From Lutibacter sp. (GTDB lineage: Bacteria > Bacteroidota > Bacteroidia > Flavobacteriales > Flavobacteriaceae), in NCBI GenBank assembly GCA_030694935.1, contig JAUYUA010000036.1, positions 1 to 41,337 of the forward strand: a DNA stretch of 41,337 nucleotides. The letters are read 5' to 3'. The translations under genes were made by a program, and so were the position numbers. Below are positions 26,383 to 34,907 of this stretch, piece by piece (within the stretch, counting starts at the first letter, position 1; every line of letters starts with the position of its first letter). The notes under the pieces were generated by a model. That model had not been told where the DNA came from. It did no database searches and was given only the letters and a program-made list of their open reading frames with translations.

Positions 26383-26480
26383 ATTGCTTAATTTGTAATA
26401 AAAAAGCGCTAAAAGTTTAAATTATCAGACGTTAAAAGGCCGAAGCAGAAAGTTGGAAAACCAAAATGCATTCCTGTAAC

Positions 26481-26522
26481 CAACTAAAACTCCCTTTCCT
26501 TTAAAATGCTTTAGGGATAGGA
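26481..26522. repeat. CCCTTTCC...GGGATAGG repeat, short copy
   Basis: CAACTAAAACTCCCTTTCC is followed by a degenerate middle and TTTAGGGATAGGA. It lacks the GC-rich CCGCGG core of the copies at 16028 and 34818. Confidence 0.6.
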
Positions 26523-26586
26523 AAAAAATTAAAGATTGGGTTTGGAAAAGATTTAAAAAATGAAAAAAAGTTTTACTTTCGCTTCA

Positions 26587-27726
26587 ATGGAATTTTCAGA
26601 AATTTTAGGACAGACGCATTTGAAAAATCACCTGATGAAATCGACCGATAACGGCCGTATTTCCCATGCGCAACTATTTATTGGCAAAGAAGGCACGGGA
26701 ACTTTGCCGATTGCCATTGCCTATGCCCAATATATTTTGTGCAAAGGCAGCGGCGACGTGGAATCATGCAATTTGAGATGTTCAAAATTAATGCATCCCG
26801 ATTTGCATTTTGCGTTTCCTGTGGCAACAAACGAAGTGATAAAAACCAGGCCGGTAAGCAACTTGTTTTTGGAAGAATGGCGCAGTTTTGTGGCGTTAAA
26901 TCCGTATGGCAATTTATTTGAATGGCTGCAATCGATTGGTGTTGAAAACAAACAAGGACAAATTGGCGTTGATGAAGCTGAAGAAATTGTAAAAGCCTTA
27001 AAACTGAAATCGTATGAAGGCGGTTTTAAAATTATGATTATTTGGATGGCCGAAAAAATGAACGCCTCGGCATCAAACAAATTGTTAAAACTGCTTGAAG
27101 AACCACCTGAAAAAACGGTATTTATTTTGGTTGCCGAAAATGAAGACCAAATTATATCAACCATAAAATCACGTTGCCAGGTGTTGCATTTTCCGCTATT
27201 GTCGGAAAATGACATTGTAAAAGGCTTGGTTGAAACGGAAGGAACCGACCCGCCAATTGCGAAACAAATTGCCATACAGGCCGATGGCGATTTTAACAAA
27301 GCGCTGCATTTATTGCACAACGACACATCCGACGAACAATTTGAACAATGGTTTATCATTTGGGTGAGAGCCGCATTTAAAGCAAAGGGAAACGCCGCGG
27401 TTATCCAGGAACTTATTGGGTGGAGCGATACCATTTCAAAAACCGGAAGGGAAACCCAAAAACGATTTTTAAGCTATTGCCTGCAATTTTTCAGACAGGC
27501 GTTATTGCTGAATTACAATGCGGATTCGCTGGTGTTTTTACAACCGAAAACGCCCAATTTCAACCTGGAAAATTTTGCGCCTTTTGTGCACAGCGGCAAT
27601 ATTATTGAAATTGACAAAGAATTGAATGAAGCCATTTATCATATTGAAAGAAATGGTAGCGCCAAAATAATTTTGCTCGATTTGTCCATAAAATTAACCC
27701 GGCTTCTGCATATTAAAGAAGCCTAA
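26587..27726 (+). CDS. holB: DNA polymerase III delta' subunit
   Basis: This is the clamp-loader subunit, 379 residues from the ATG at 26587. That start is chosen because family members begin with MxFSEILGQ; an in-frame ATG at 26560 would add nine residues. RISHAQLFIGKEGTGTLPIA holds the degenerate P-loop without the usual lysine, as expected for delta', which does not hydrolyse ATP. A cysteine cluster (CKGSGDVESCNLRCSKL) fits the zinc site. Further marks are GGFKIMIIWMAEKMNASASN and LLKLLEEPPEKTVFILVAE, then IISTIKSRCQVLHFP. The C-terminal ~150 residues are helical. It is followed closely by a DoxX gene. Confidence 0.88.
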   Translation: MEFSEILGQTHLKNHLMKSTDNGRISHAQLFIGKEGTGTLPIAIAYAQYILCKGSGDVESCNLRCSKLMHPDLHFAFPVATNEVIKTRPVSNLFLEEWRSFVALNPYGNLFEWLQSIGVENKQGQIGVDEAEEIVKALKLKSYEGGFKIMIIWMAEKMNASASNKLLKLLEEPPEKTVFILVAENEDQIISTIKSRCQVLHFPLLSENDIVKGLVETEGTDPPIAKQIAIQADGDFNKALHLLHNDTSDEQFEQWFIIWVRAAFKAKGNAAVIQELIGWSDTISKTGRETQKRFLSYCLQFFRQALLLNYNADSLVFLQPKTPNFNLENFAPFVHSGNIIEIDKELNEAIYHIERNGSAKIILLDLSIKLTRLLHIKEA

Positions 27727-27741
27727 AAACACTGAAAAATA

Positions 27742-28137
27742 ATGTCTATTTTCAACAATCACGCCGCCGAAATTTTGGTTTTGCTGTTTTTGATCATCAC
27801 TTTTTTGCAATCGGGCATTGATAAAATCACCGACTGGAAAGGAAACGTAGATTTTATCACCGGTCATTTTAAAAATTCGCCGCTTCAAAAAATGGTTCCG
27901 TTATTGTTGCTTACGGTGTTAATTTTTGAAATTGCCGCAAGTATTTTAATGCTTATTGGCGGTTATTATATTTTTGCTGATGGTGTTGGAACTGTGGCAA
28001 AAGTTGGACTGGAATTCGCGGCCATTACTTTAATTATGTTGTTAATCGGCCAACGATTGGCGAAAGATTATGCCGGCGCTATGTCGTTGACTGTTTATTT
28101 TATTTTGACTATTTTAGGACTCTATTTGTTAAATTAA
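27742..28137 (+). CDS. DoxX-family membrane protein
   Basis: This 131-residue inner-membrane protein has four predicted transmembrane segments (roughly 8-24, 50-74, 82-101 and 111-130). The DoxX-like start FLIITFLQSGIDKITDWKGN is followed by a hydrophilic loop (FITGHFKNSPLQKM). The exact role is unknown; relatives are linked to quinone or redox processes. It begins 15 bp after the delta' gene and ends 10 bp before the next, suggesting one transcript. Confidence 0.8.
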   Translation: MSIFNNHAAEILVLLFLIITFLQSGIDKITDWKGNVDFITGHFKNSPLQKMVPLLLLTVLIFEIAASILMLIGGYYIFADGVGTVAKVGLEFAAITLIMLLIGQRLAKDYAGAMSLTVYFILTILGLYLLN

Positions 28138-28147
28138 AACCTTAATC

Positions 28148-28672
28148 ATGAAATTATTAGGAATAGGATCTCGAATTAAACACGAGGAATTTGGATTGGG
28201 CGTGGTTACCAATGTGAGCGCCAAAGACTATTGGGTGACTTTTATTGAAAACGGATTGGAAACCATTGCCATCGACAGCAAATTTGAAGTGATTGAATGT
28301 GTTGAAGATGAAGTGGATACCATTAGTTTTTACGATGTTGAAACTACCCTAAAAAACATGTTGAAACAATGGTCGGATATTTCAGAAGTCGTGCATTTGG
28401 GCGACCGATGGAAAGGCGGAAAATTAATTATGGAACCTAAAGACCCAAAATTGGCCAGCAAAGAAATTCCGATTGATGTGTTTTTTCACAAAATTGTGAT
28501 GGTAAGAGACCGATTGAGGGTGATGGAACAAAAAATAAATTCGAGCAAACTGGATGATTTGGATAAAGTTGATTTGCAACAATACATTACCCGAATTTAC
28601 GGGAGCTTAACCACCTTCAATATTTTGTTTAAATTAAAAGAACAGCAATTTGAAGGTTCAAAATCAGAATAA
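28148..28672 (+). CDS. Conserved protein with Tudor/SH3-like N-terminal domain
   Basis: This 174-residue cytoplasmic protein is common in Flavobacteriia and has no proven role. Residues 1-50 (GSRIKHEEFGLGVVTNV ... YWVTFIENGLETI) resemble the small beta-barrel at the C-terminus of PcrA/UvrD helicases, a nucleic-acid or RNA-polymerase contact module. The rest is helical, with DRWKGGKLIMEPKDP and a C-terminal helix rich in charged residues. It is the last gene of the holB-DoxX group and is followed by a strong hairpin. Transcription- or repair-related binding is inference from the fold-like N-terminus only. Confidence 0.65.
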   Translation: MKLLGIGSRIKHEEFGLGVVTNVSAKDYWVTFIENGLETIAIDSKFEVIECVEDEVDTISFYDVETTLKNMLKQWSDISEVVHLGDRWKGGKLIMEPKDPKLASKEIPIDVFFHKIVMVRDRLRVMEQKINSSKLDDLDKVDLQQYITRIYGSLTTFNILFKLKEQQFEGSKSE

Positions 28673-28690
28673 TTACAATTTATCCATAAA

Positions 28691-28726
28691 AAAAGCCGGT
28701 CTAAAAATAATTTTAGGCCGGCTTTT
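28691..28726. terminator. Bidirectional rho-independent terminator
   Basis: A 16-bp stem with one G-T wobble (AAAAGCCGGTCTAAAA at 28691-28706, TTTTAGGCCGGCTTTT at 28711-28726) encloses loop ATAA. It lies between two convergent genes, and both strands carry a T-run after the stem, so it can end transcription both ways. Confidence 0.9.
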
Positions 28727-28742
28727 GCATTTTTAAGTGAAA

Positions 28743-30080
28743 TTATATAATTCCTTGATCCAACATGGCATCTGCAACTTTTATAAAGCCTGCGATATTT
28801 GCTCCTTTAACATAGTTGATATACCCGTCATTTTCAGTTCCGAATTTAGCACAAGCCACATGAATAGAAGACATGATTTGGTGCAATTTAGCATCAACCT
28901 CTTCTTTGGTCCAGTTTAATTTCATGGCATTCTGTGACATTTCTAAACCAGAAACACCAACACCACCAGCATTTGCAGCTTTACCCGGTGCAAATGGCAA
29001 TCTGTTTTTATGGAATAATTCAACAGCCTCAGGCGTGCAACCCATATTGGATACTTCAACAATATATTTTACGCCATTTTTAATCAATAATTTAGCATCC
29101 TCGCCGTCCAATTCATTTTGGGTTGCGCTAGGCATTGCAATATCAACAGCAACTTCCCAAGGTTTTTTTCCAGCATAAAATTTAGCTTCCGGAAATACTT
29201 CTGCGTAAGGAGAAACTATATCGTTGTTTGAAGCCCTAAGCGCCAATAAATAATCAATTTTTTCGGCATCTAAACCTCTTTCATCATAAATATAACCGTC
29301 AGGACCAGAAATGGTCACTACTTTACCGCCAAGCTCAGTAACTTTAAGGGCAACGCCCCAAGCCACGTTTCCAAAACCAGAAACAGAAACTGTTTTTCCT
29401 TTAAAAGTATCGTTATTTGTTGAAAGCATATCATTTGTAAAATAAACAGCGCCAAAGCCTGTAGCTTCCGGTCTTATCAAACTTCCGCCCCAATTTAAAC
29501 CTTTACCGGTGAAAACACCTGTATTTTCAAATTGCAGTTTTTTGTACATTCCGTACATAAAACCAATTTCTCTTCCTCCAGTTCCAATATCTCCGGCCGG
29601 TACATCTTGGCTTGGGCCAATAATGCGCCATAACTCTAACATAAAAGCCTGGCAAAAACGCATAATCTCAGCATCTGATTTTCCCTTCGGATTAAAATCG
29701 GACCCTCCTTTTGCGCCACCCATTGGCAAAGTTGTTAAAGCATTTTTAAAAGTTTGCTCAAATCCCAAGAATTTAAGGATACTTAAGTTTACGCTAGGAT
29801 GAAGACGAATTCCGCCTTTGTATGGCCCAATTGCATTGTTATATTGCACTCGGTGTCCTAAGTTAATTTGAACATTCCCTTCATCATCAACCCAAGAAAC
29901 CCTAAAAGTTAAAATACGGTCAGGTTCAACCAATCTTTCAATAATTTTAGCGGCCTCATATTGAGGGTTTTCATCATAAATTGTTTGAATGGATTCTAAC
30001 ACTTCATGAACTGCTTGCAAGTACTCCTTTTCACCCGGATGTTTGGTCTCAAGGTTTGTCAAAATATTTTTTACATTCAT
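28743..30080 (-). CDS. gdhA: NADP-type glutamate dehydrogenase
   Basis: This 445-residue enzyme reductively aminates 2-oxoglutarate to glutamate. Family marks are LGHRVQYNNAIGPYKGGIR (Lys88), PMGGAKGGSDFNPKG with the catalytic lysine at 124, DVPAGDIGTGGREIGFM, and the nucleotide-binding SVSGFGNVAWGVALK. The length of about 447 and motif spacing match the hexameric bacterial GdhA group, which is normally NADP-dependent. It has its own promoter upstream and shares a bidirectional terminator downstream. Confidence 0.96.
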   Translation of the reverse strand: MNVKNILTNLETKHPGEKEYLQAVHEVLESIQTIYDENPQYEAAKIIERLVEPDRILTFRVSWVDDEGNVQINLGHRVQYNNAIGPYKGGIRLHPSVNLSILKFLGFEQTFKNALTTLPMGGAKGGSDFNPKGKSDAEIMRFCQAFMLELWRIIGPSQDVPAGDIGTGGREIGFMYGMYKKLQFENTGVFTGKGLNWGGSLIRPEATGFGAVYFTNDMLSTNNDTFKGKTVSVSGFGNVAWGVALKVTELGGKVVTISGPDGYIYDERGLDAEKIDYLLALRASNNDIVSPYAEVFPEAKFYAGKKPWEVAVDIAMPSATQNELDGEDAKLLIKNGVKYIVEVSNMGCTPEAVELFHKNRLPFAPGKAANAGGVGVSGLEMSQNAMKLNWTKEEVDAKLHQIMSSIHVACAKFGTENDGYINYVKGANIAGFIKVADAMLDQGII

Positions 30081-30134
30081 AATAATATAATTTGATCGTC
30101 TATATAATTTATTAAATATTTAAATAATTAGGTG

Positions 30135-30169
30135 CAAAATTACAGATAATATATTAATTCTTAAACAAA
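30135..30169 (-). promoter_or_regulatory. gdhA promoter
   Basis: On the minus strand TAATTTTG (30135-30142) fits the -7 consensus and TTTG (30166-30169) lies 23 bp upstream, within the 17-23 bp range. The leader would be around 48 nt. Confidence 0.55.
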
Positions 30170-30222
30170 AAAGAGGCAATAATTTTTAATTTTCGCGTTT
30201 TCCTCAAACGTTTTCGTTGCAC

Positions 30223-30258
30223 AAAAATAAAAAGCGCAAAAAACGTCATTTTTGCGCT
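30223..30258 (-). terminator. Rho-independent terminator of the PEP-synthase-like gene
   Basis: On the minus strand, stem AGCGCAAAAA/TTTTTGCGCT (plus positions 30233-30242 and 30249-30258) with a 6-nt loop is followed by TTTTATTTTT. It lies about 155 nt past the stop codon at 30414 and upstream of the gdhA promoter. Confidence 0.75.
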
Positions 30259-30393
30259 AAATATTTTGCAGAAAACCTCAATTTCTGTTGTTTATCCAAA
30301 CCCCAGCCATTTCCAGGAAAAGGAGTTTTTTTTGAAATAAGATGCGTATTTACAACCAAAAACCTTTTAATTTTAATATCTAATATTTAGAAC

Positions 30394-30413
30394 GGACAGG
30401 TCGCGACCTGTCC
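30394..30413. repeat. 20-bp perfect palindrome abutting a stop codon
   Basis: GGACAGGTCGCGACCTGTCC is perfectly self-complementary and GC-rich against AT-rich surroundings. On the minus strand it directly follows the stop TAG, so the text reads TAGGGACAGG. The GACCTGT word also occurs in the second hairpin unit at the window start. Confidence 0.8.
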
Positions 30414-33400
30414 CTACATAAAACCATCAGGAAGTTCGTCATCATTCAATTTCGTGGGTGAATTTTGAAATTTATTCAATTTATACCCTTCTTTAAAAAT
30501 GGCCGCTTTATTGCTTTTTCCCTCAATAATTACCGTTAAAGGTTCTTTAAAATGGACATGCCTTAAATATTCATCATCATAACTTGCCCTTTGTTTATTT
30601 AAATACTCCAAATCGAAAAACCCATCATCAATAAAAGGGTTTATGGTTAGGTAGCCCACTTTAAAAGACGTTAAATTTTGGAAAAAGTGCGTTCCCTGGC
30701 TTGGATCAATCCTAAAATTATTTAGGCCGGCTTCCACAATAATTTTTGCTGATGCTATTTGGGGCCAAATCACAGGAATTCCCAACCATGGATCGCTTGA
30801 GCCCCACCTTCCTGGTCCCACTAAAATATAGTTTTTGTCTTTTTCTGCGAATTTTTTATTGATTTGTTCAACCGCTGCGGCTATTTTTCTTGTGTTTGCA
30901 GCGTTAAAAGTTTCTGGTTTGACATAAATAATATCGTGAATATTCTCATAATTTCCATTTCCCAAGGCCGATTCCGAGTAAATGATGGTGTCTTCAACAT
31001 TAAAATCTTCCGGAAGCGTGCTCAAAGTTTCAATACTTTCAATAATAGGCCTGATTTGCAAAAAGCTAAATTCCTTTGGCTGCCCCTGCGGAACATCCAA
31101 ATTCACCGCAAACTCCATTTCAATGGGATTTCGCATTTCACGTTGACCGATGCGCAATAAATCCTGCAAAATTTCAGGCAAAGGAAAGGTGTTGTATTTT
31201 AAAATATTGTCAAAAGTGATTACGCGAATTCCGTCATGCAAAACACCGGGCTTGATGGTGTTATTTTGTAAATCGTAGGTTGAAGCCACAAATTTTAGCG
31301 AACCATGTTTTTCGGCATTTCTAATGGTAATTTTCTTTTTGTTGATGGCTTCGCTAGTTGAGGCAACATAACTGTCGGGGTTCATGTCCAATCCAAAGAA
31401 ATATTGCTGTGTGTCGCGTTGCGTGGAACCCGGAGATGAGAGTTGCAGCACCTTTTTTGGATGATAAGGCGAAAATCGCAAAGTGTTTCCGCCGCCAACA
31501 ATAATTTCACCCAAGCCCAACGCAATATTTGCGGTTCCTTCATTGGGCAATTCCTGGTCAATTGGATAAAAATTTATGGAACGCGCCACTCCGGATATGT
31601 TCGGATAATAAACATCATCATATTGTTTTCCGGTAACCTCCTGCAAAATAACCGCCATTTTATCTTCCTCAATGGTATGTGAGGTCGCTTTTAAATATGC
31701 TTTGCTGTTTTGAAAAAAGGCAGATGCCATCACCGACTTAATGGCGCTGGCAACCATCTCCATCATTCTGGTTTTGTCGGTATTTGGAATCATATAGGTA
31801 GAAAACACACCTGCAAACGGCTGGTAATGTGAATCTTCCAAAACACTTGATGAACGCACTGCAATTGGTGATTTAGCTACGTTTAAAAAAACCCGAATGT
31901 CTTCCATCACCCATTTCGGCAATGGTTTTGAAATAAATTTATTTAAAATTTCTTCATCATCATTACAATTCGCCACAAACCCTATCAATTCATATTTTTC
32001 CATAAATTCATCAAAAACTTCTGTGCTCAACACCACCGTGCGGGGAATACAAATATTGACATCTTTATATTTATTGAACAATTTATGGCGTTTCAAAAAC
32101 GAATCTATGAATGCCAATCCGCGTCCTTTTCCGCCTAAAGATCCTTCGCCAATTCTCGCAAATCCCAAATATTCATCATAGGTATTTTTGCTGAATTTAG
32201 AAATAACGCCTCTCGATTTGTATATTCTGTAAGCTTTAATGGCTCTGAGTAAAAAATCCCTGATTTCCTCCGGATCTTCAAAATCTTCGTATTCTACATT
32301 GCTGAATAAATTGGCCAACGGAAAAAGCGCCCTTGACCTTAGCCATTTTGAATATTCACTCCTTTTGGCGTGATAAACTATAGAATCGAGTGTTACCGTG
32401 GTTAAAACTCGTTGAAAACTGTTTAAATCCTCCACCGTTGCCAAAACCTTCATTTGAGTTGGATCCCAAAATTCAAAAGCCCCAAAAGAAAAATATTTGG
32501 TGATGTAACTCTTTATTTCCTTGCCTAATGTTTCCGAGTGTTTGTATAAAAATTTTCCTTTTAATTCCAGTGCTCGTTTTTCATTATTTTTATCGGAAGA
32601 TTGCACCAAAAACGGAAAATAGCGCTCATGGCTTCTTACATATTTTAAAAATTCGAATCCGGCATCAGGATCTCTTTTTCCGTCTTTAAAATAACTGACA
32701 TCAGAAATAACGCCCAACAAATTGTGTTTGTATTTTTCAAAAAGAAACAAACCTTCTTCATAATTTGTAGCCAGCAAAATTTTTGGCCGGCCGCGCATCA
32801 ACATCATCGCCCTATGTTCATTTAAGCCTTCCGACATAAACGAACGCGTTTGTTTTAAGATGATTTTGTACATAATGGGCAAATACCTCGAATAAAATTT
32901 CAAGGAATCTTCCACCAGCAAAATAGCCTTCACACCAATTTGATTGATGTCTTTTTCGGCATTCATCCTATCTTCGGTAAGTTTAATAATCGCCAAAAAA
33001 ATATCGACATTCCCGTTCCAATGAAAAACAAAATCGATGATTCCCGTATTTTCGCTGAGCACTTTTTTCCTTAATTCAGAAGAATAATGACTTAATGCCG
33101 CAATGGGAATGTTAGGAAAAGCTTCTTTAATCATTTTTGACGTTTCAAAAGCCTTGTAGTTGCCAATGTCCAGCCAAGTGATCACCAAATCAATTTTATC
33201 GGAATTCATCATCCCAATGGCCCTTTTGGCGGAGTTGGCATGAATAAAACTTGGCGGATATCTTAAATTCAGCGCCATATATTCATTAAAAATTCGCTCG
33301 TCTATCCGGCCGTCTTCCTCCAACATATAAAAATCGTAGTTAGAGCAAACTATGAGCACTTTGTTGATTCTGTTTTGCATTAATTGGTTAAATGCAACCT

Positions 33401-33446
33401 CTTCAAACTCATAATTTTTTAGGTCGGGCAATGGATTTCTGTTCAT
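30414..33446 (-). CDS. Receiver-like / PEP-synthase-type ATP-grasp protein
   Basis: The product is about 1010 residues from ATG 33446; an in-frame TTG at 33509 would add 21. Numbering here is from the ATG. The first module (~25-140) is receiver-like (NKVLIVCSNYD, DLVITWLDIGN), the second (~170-320) more so (AILLVEDSLKFYSRYL, LLGVISDVSYFKDGKRDPDAGFE). From ~440 comes a PPDK/PEP-synthase nucleotide-binding domain: GEGSLGGKGRGLAFID, then SPIAVRSSSVLEDSHYQPFAGVFSTY. No phospho-histidine swivel domain or PEP-binding barrel is visible, so it cannot be a complete PEP synthase. It probably phosphorylates or binds something under receiver control. It is divergent from pheS, and a palindrome touches its stop codon. 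Confidence 0.8.
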   Translation of the reverse strand: MNRNPLPDLKNYEFEEVAFNQLMQNRINKVLIVCSNYDFYMLEEDGRIDERIFNEYMALNLRYPPSFIHANSAKRAIGMMNSDKIDLVITWLDIGNYKAFETSKMIKEAFPNIPIAALSHYSSELRKKVLSENTGIIDFVFHWNGNVDIFLAIIKLTEDRMNAEKDINQIGVKAILLVEDSLKFYSRYLPIMYKIILKQTRSFMSEGLNEHRAMMLMRGRPKILLATNYEEGLFLFEKYKHNLLGVISDVSYFKDGKRDPDAGFEFLKYVRSHERYFPFLVQSSDKNNEKRALELKGKFLYKHSETLGKEIKSYITKYFSFGAFEFWDPTQMKVLATVEDLNSFQRVLTTVTLDSIVYHAKRSEYSKWLRSRALFPLANLFSNVEYEDFEDPEEIRDFLLRAIKAYRIYKSRGVISKFSKNTYDEYLGFARIGEGSLGGKGRGLAFIDSFLKRHKLFNKYKDVNICIPRTVVLSTEVFDEFMEKYELIGFVANCNDDEEILNKFISKPLPKWVMEDIRVFLNVAKSPIAVRSSSVLEDSHYQPFAGVFSTYMIPNTDKTRMMEMVASAIKSVMASAFFQNSKAYLKATSHTIEEDKMAVILQEVTGKQYDDVYYPNISGVARSINFYPIDQELPNEGTANIALGLGEIIVGGGNTLRFSPYHPKKVLQLSSPGSTQRDTQQYFFGLDMNPDSYVASTSEAINKKKITIRNAEKHGSLKFVASTYDLQNNTIKPGVLHDGIRVITFDNILKYNTFPLPEILQDLLRIGQREMRNPIEMEFAVNLDVPQGQPKEFSFLQIRPIIESIETLSTLPEDFNVEDTIIYSESALGNGNYENIHDIIYVKPETFNAANTRKIAAAVEQINKKFAEKDKNYILVGPGRWGSSDPWLGIPVIWPQIASAKIIVEAGLNNFRIDPSQGTHFFQNLTSFKVGYLTINPFIDDGFFDLEYLNKQRASYDDEYLRHVHFKEPLTVIIEGKSNKAAIFKEGYKLNKFQNSPTKLNDDELPDGFM

Positions 33447-33543
33447 TTTATCGGCATTTATTTTCAAATGCAAGATATCATTTTCACGTTGAATTTTAAT
33501 GTTTTTCAAAATATTTATTCAATTTTATAAAAATAAAATTGTG

Positions 33544-33551
33544 TAAATTTG
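33544..33551 (+). promoter_or_regulatory. -7 box TAAATTTG for pheS
   Basis: TAAATTTG fits TAnnTTTG and lies 20 bp before the pheS ATG. No clear TTG is seen at -33. Confidence 0.5.
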
Positions 33552-33570
33552 CAACCTAATTTTCTGTATA

Positions 33571-34590
33571 ATGTTGGCTAAAGTAAAAGAACTGATTGGT
33601 GAAGTATTGGCATTTAACACCACTTCCAAAGAGGAGATTGAATCTTTCAGAATTAAATTTTTGGGCAAAAAAGGATTGCTTAACGATTTATTTGTTGAAT
33701 TTAAAAACGTGGCGCCTGCCGAACGAAAAGATTTCGGACAAGCATTAAACACGTTGAAAGATGCAGCTCAAAACAAAGTTGACCAATTAAAAGAGGCTTT
33801 AGAAAACTCGAGCGACCAAAAAGGAATTTACGGGGATTTAACGCGCCCTGCCGAACCTATTGAATTGGGTTCGCGCCATCCAATATCGTTGGTGAGAAAC
33901 AAAATTATTGAGGTGTTTTCACGCATTGGCTTTACCGTTTCTGAAGGTCCGGAAATTGAAGATGACTGGCACAATTTTACGGCCTTGAATTTGCCCGAAT
34001 ACCATCCGGCACGGGATATGCAGGATACTTTTTTTATTGAAAAAAATCCAGATATTTTATTGCGTACGCACACCTCATCGGTTCAGGTGCGTTATATGGA
34101 AAGCCACAAACCGCCAATTCGCACCATTTCTCCGGGACGCGTTTTTAGAAATGAAGACATTTCGGCACGTGCGCATTGCATTTTTCACCAGGTGGAAGGT
34201 TTGTATATTGATACTGATGTTTCTTTTGCCGATTTAAAACAAACCCTGCTGTATTTCACCAAAGAAATGTTCGGGAAATCAAAAATACGCCTGCGTCCTT
34301 CCTATTTTCCGTTTACGGAACCAAGCGCTGAAGTTGATATTTATTGGGGACTGGAAACGGAAACCGATTATAAAATTACCAAAGGAACCGGCTGGTTGGA
34401 AATTATGGGTTGCGGAATGGTAGATCCAAATGTGCTTAAAAACACCAACATCGATCCTGAAATTTATTCAGGCTACGCTTTTGGAATGGGCATTGAACGC
34501 ATTGCAATGCTGCTGTACCAAATTCCCGATATCAGAATGTTTTATGAAAATGACGTCCGATTTTTGGAACAGTTTAAATCGGTATATTAA
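33571..34590 (+). CDS. pheS: Phenylalanine-tRNA ligase alpha subunit
   Basis: This is the catalytic alpha subunit of class II PheRS, 339 residues. An N-terminal coiled coil (~1-85) leads to the catalytic domain: [40 protein letters not shown], the [12 protein letters not shown] segment, motif 2 ([23 protein letters not shown]) and motif 3 ([21 protein letters not shown]). Length is normal. pheT is not adjacent; the gene is instead followed by a long heptamer repeat array that starts right after the stop. Confidence 0.97.
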   Translation: MLAKVKELIGEVLAFNTTSKEEIESFRIKFLGKKGLLNDLFVEFKNVAPAERKDFGQALNTLKDAAQNKVDQLKEALENSSDQKGIYGDLTRPAEPIELGSRHPISLVRNKIIEVFSRIGFTVSEGPEIEDDWHNFTALNLPEYHPARDMQDTFFIEKNPDILLRTHTSSVQVRYMESHKPPIRTISPGRVFRNEDISARAHCIFHQVEGLYIDTDVSFADLKQTLLYFTKEMFGKSKIRLRPSYFPFTEPSAEVDIYWGLETETDYKITKGTGWLEIMGCGMVDPNVLKNTNIDPEIYSGYAFGMGIERIAMLLYQIPDIRMFYENDVRFLEQFKSVY

Positions 34591-34591
34591 A

Positions 34592-34805
34592 AAGTTGAAA
34601 GTTGAAAGGTGAAAGCTGAAAGTTGAAAGGTGAAAGCTGAAAGCTCAAAGGTGAAAGGTGAAAGCTCAAAGGTGAAAGGTGAAAGCTCAAAGGTGAAAGT
34701 TGAAAGGTGAAAGGTGAAAGCTCAAAGGTGAAAGCTCAAAGGTGAAAGCTCAAAGGTGAAAGCTCAAAGGTGAAAGGTGAAAGCTGAAAGTTGAAAGCTG
34801 AAAGT
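34592..34805. repeat. 7-bp tandem repeat array of about 30 units
   Basis: Units have the form AAG(GT/CT/TT)(GA/CA), such as AAGGTGA, AAGCTCA, AAGTTGA and AAGCTGA, with no breaks over about 214 bp. AAGGTGA and AAGCTCA often alternate. The array starts 1 bp after the pheS stop. The unit length is not a multiple of three and no gene crosses it. A small array of the same unit type follows the surface-protein gene at 15884. Confidence 0.92.
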
Positions 34806-34817
34806 TTTTTTTAATTA

Positions 34818-34878
34818 CAAATCAAACGCCCTTTCCTAAGGAAAAGCCTGCCTGCCGCGGCAGGGGCTGGGGATAGGA
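34818..34878. repeat. CCCTTTCC...GGGGATAGG repeat, full copy
   Basis: The copy runs CAAATCAAACGCCCTTTCC, TTTCC-TAA-GGAAA hairpin, CCTGCCGCGGCAGG palindrome and GGGCTGGGGATAGGA. As at 15884-16087, it follows a heptamer array, so the two repeat types co-occur twice. Confidence 0.8.
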
Positions 34879-34907
34879 TAAAAATCCTGATAACATCAAC
34901 CAAGAAA

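Noticed and set aside
26721-27434. 237-residue minus-strand frame inside holB
   Set aside because: It is an antisense shadow, rich in Ser/Cys/Phe, with no recognisable motif.
30414-33446. Complete phosphoenolpyruvate synthase
   Set aside because: Only the nucleotide-binding part is visible; the catalytic histidine domain and PEP-binding barrel were not found.
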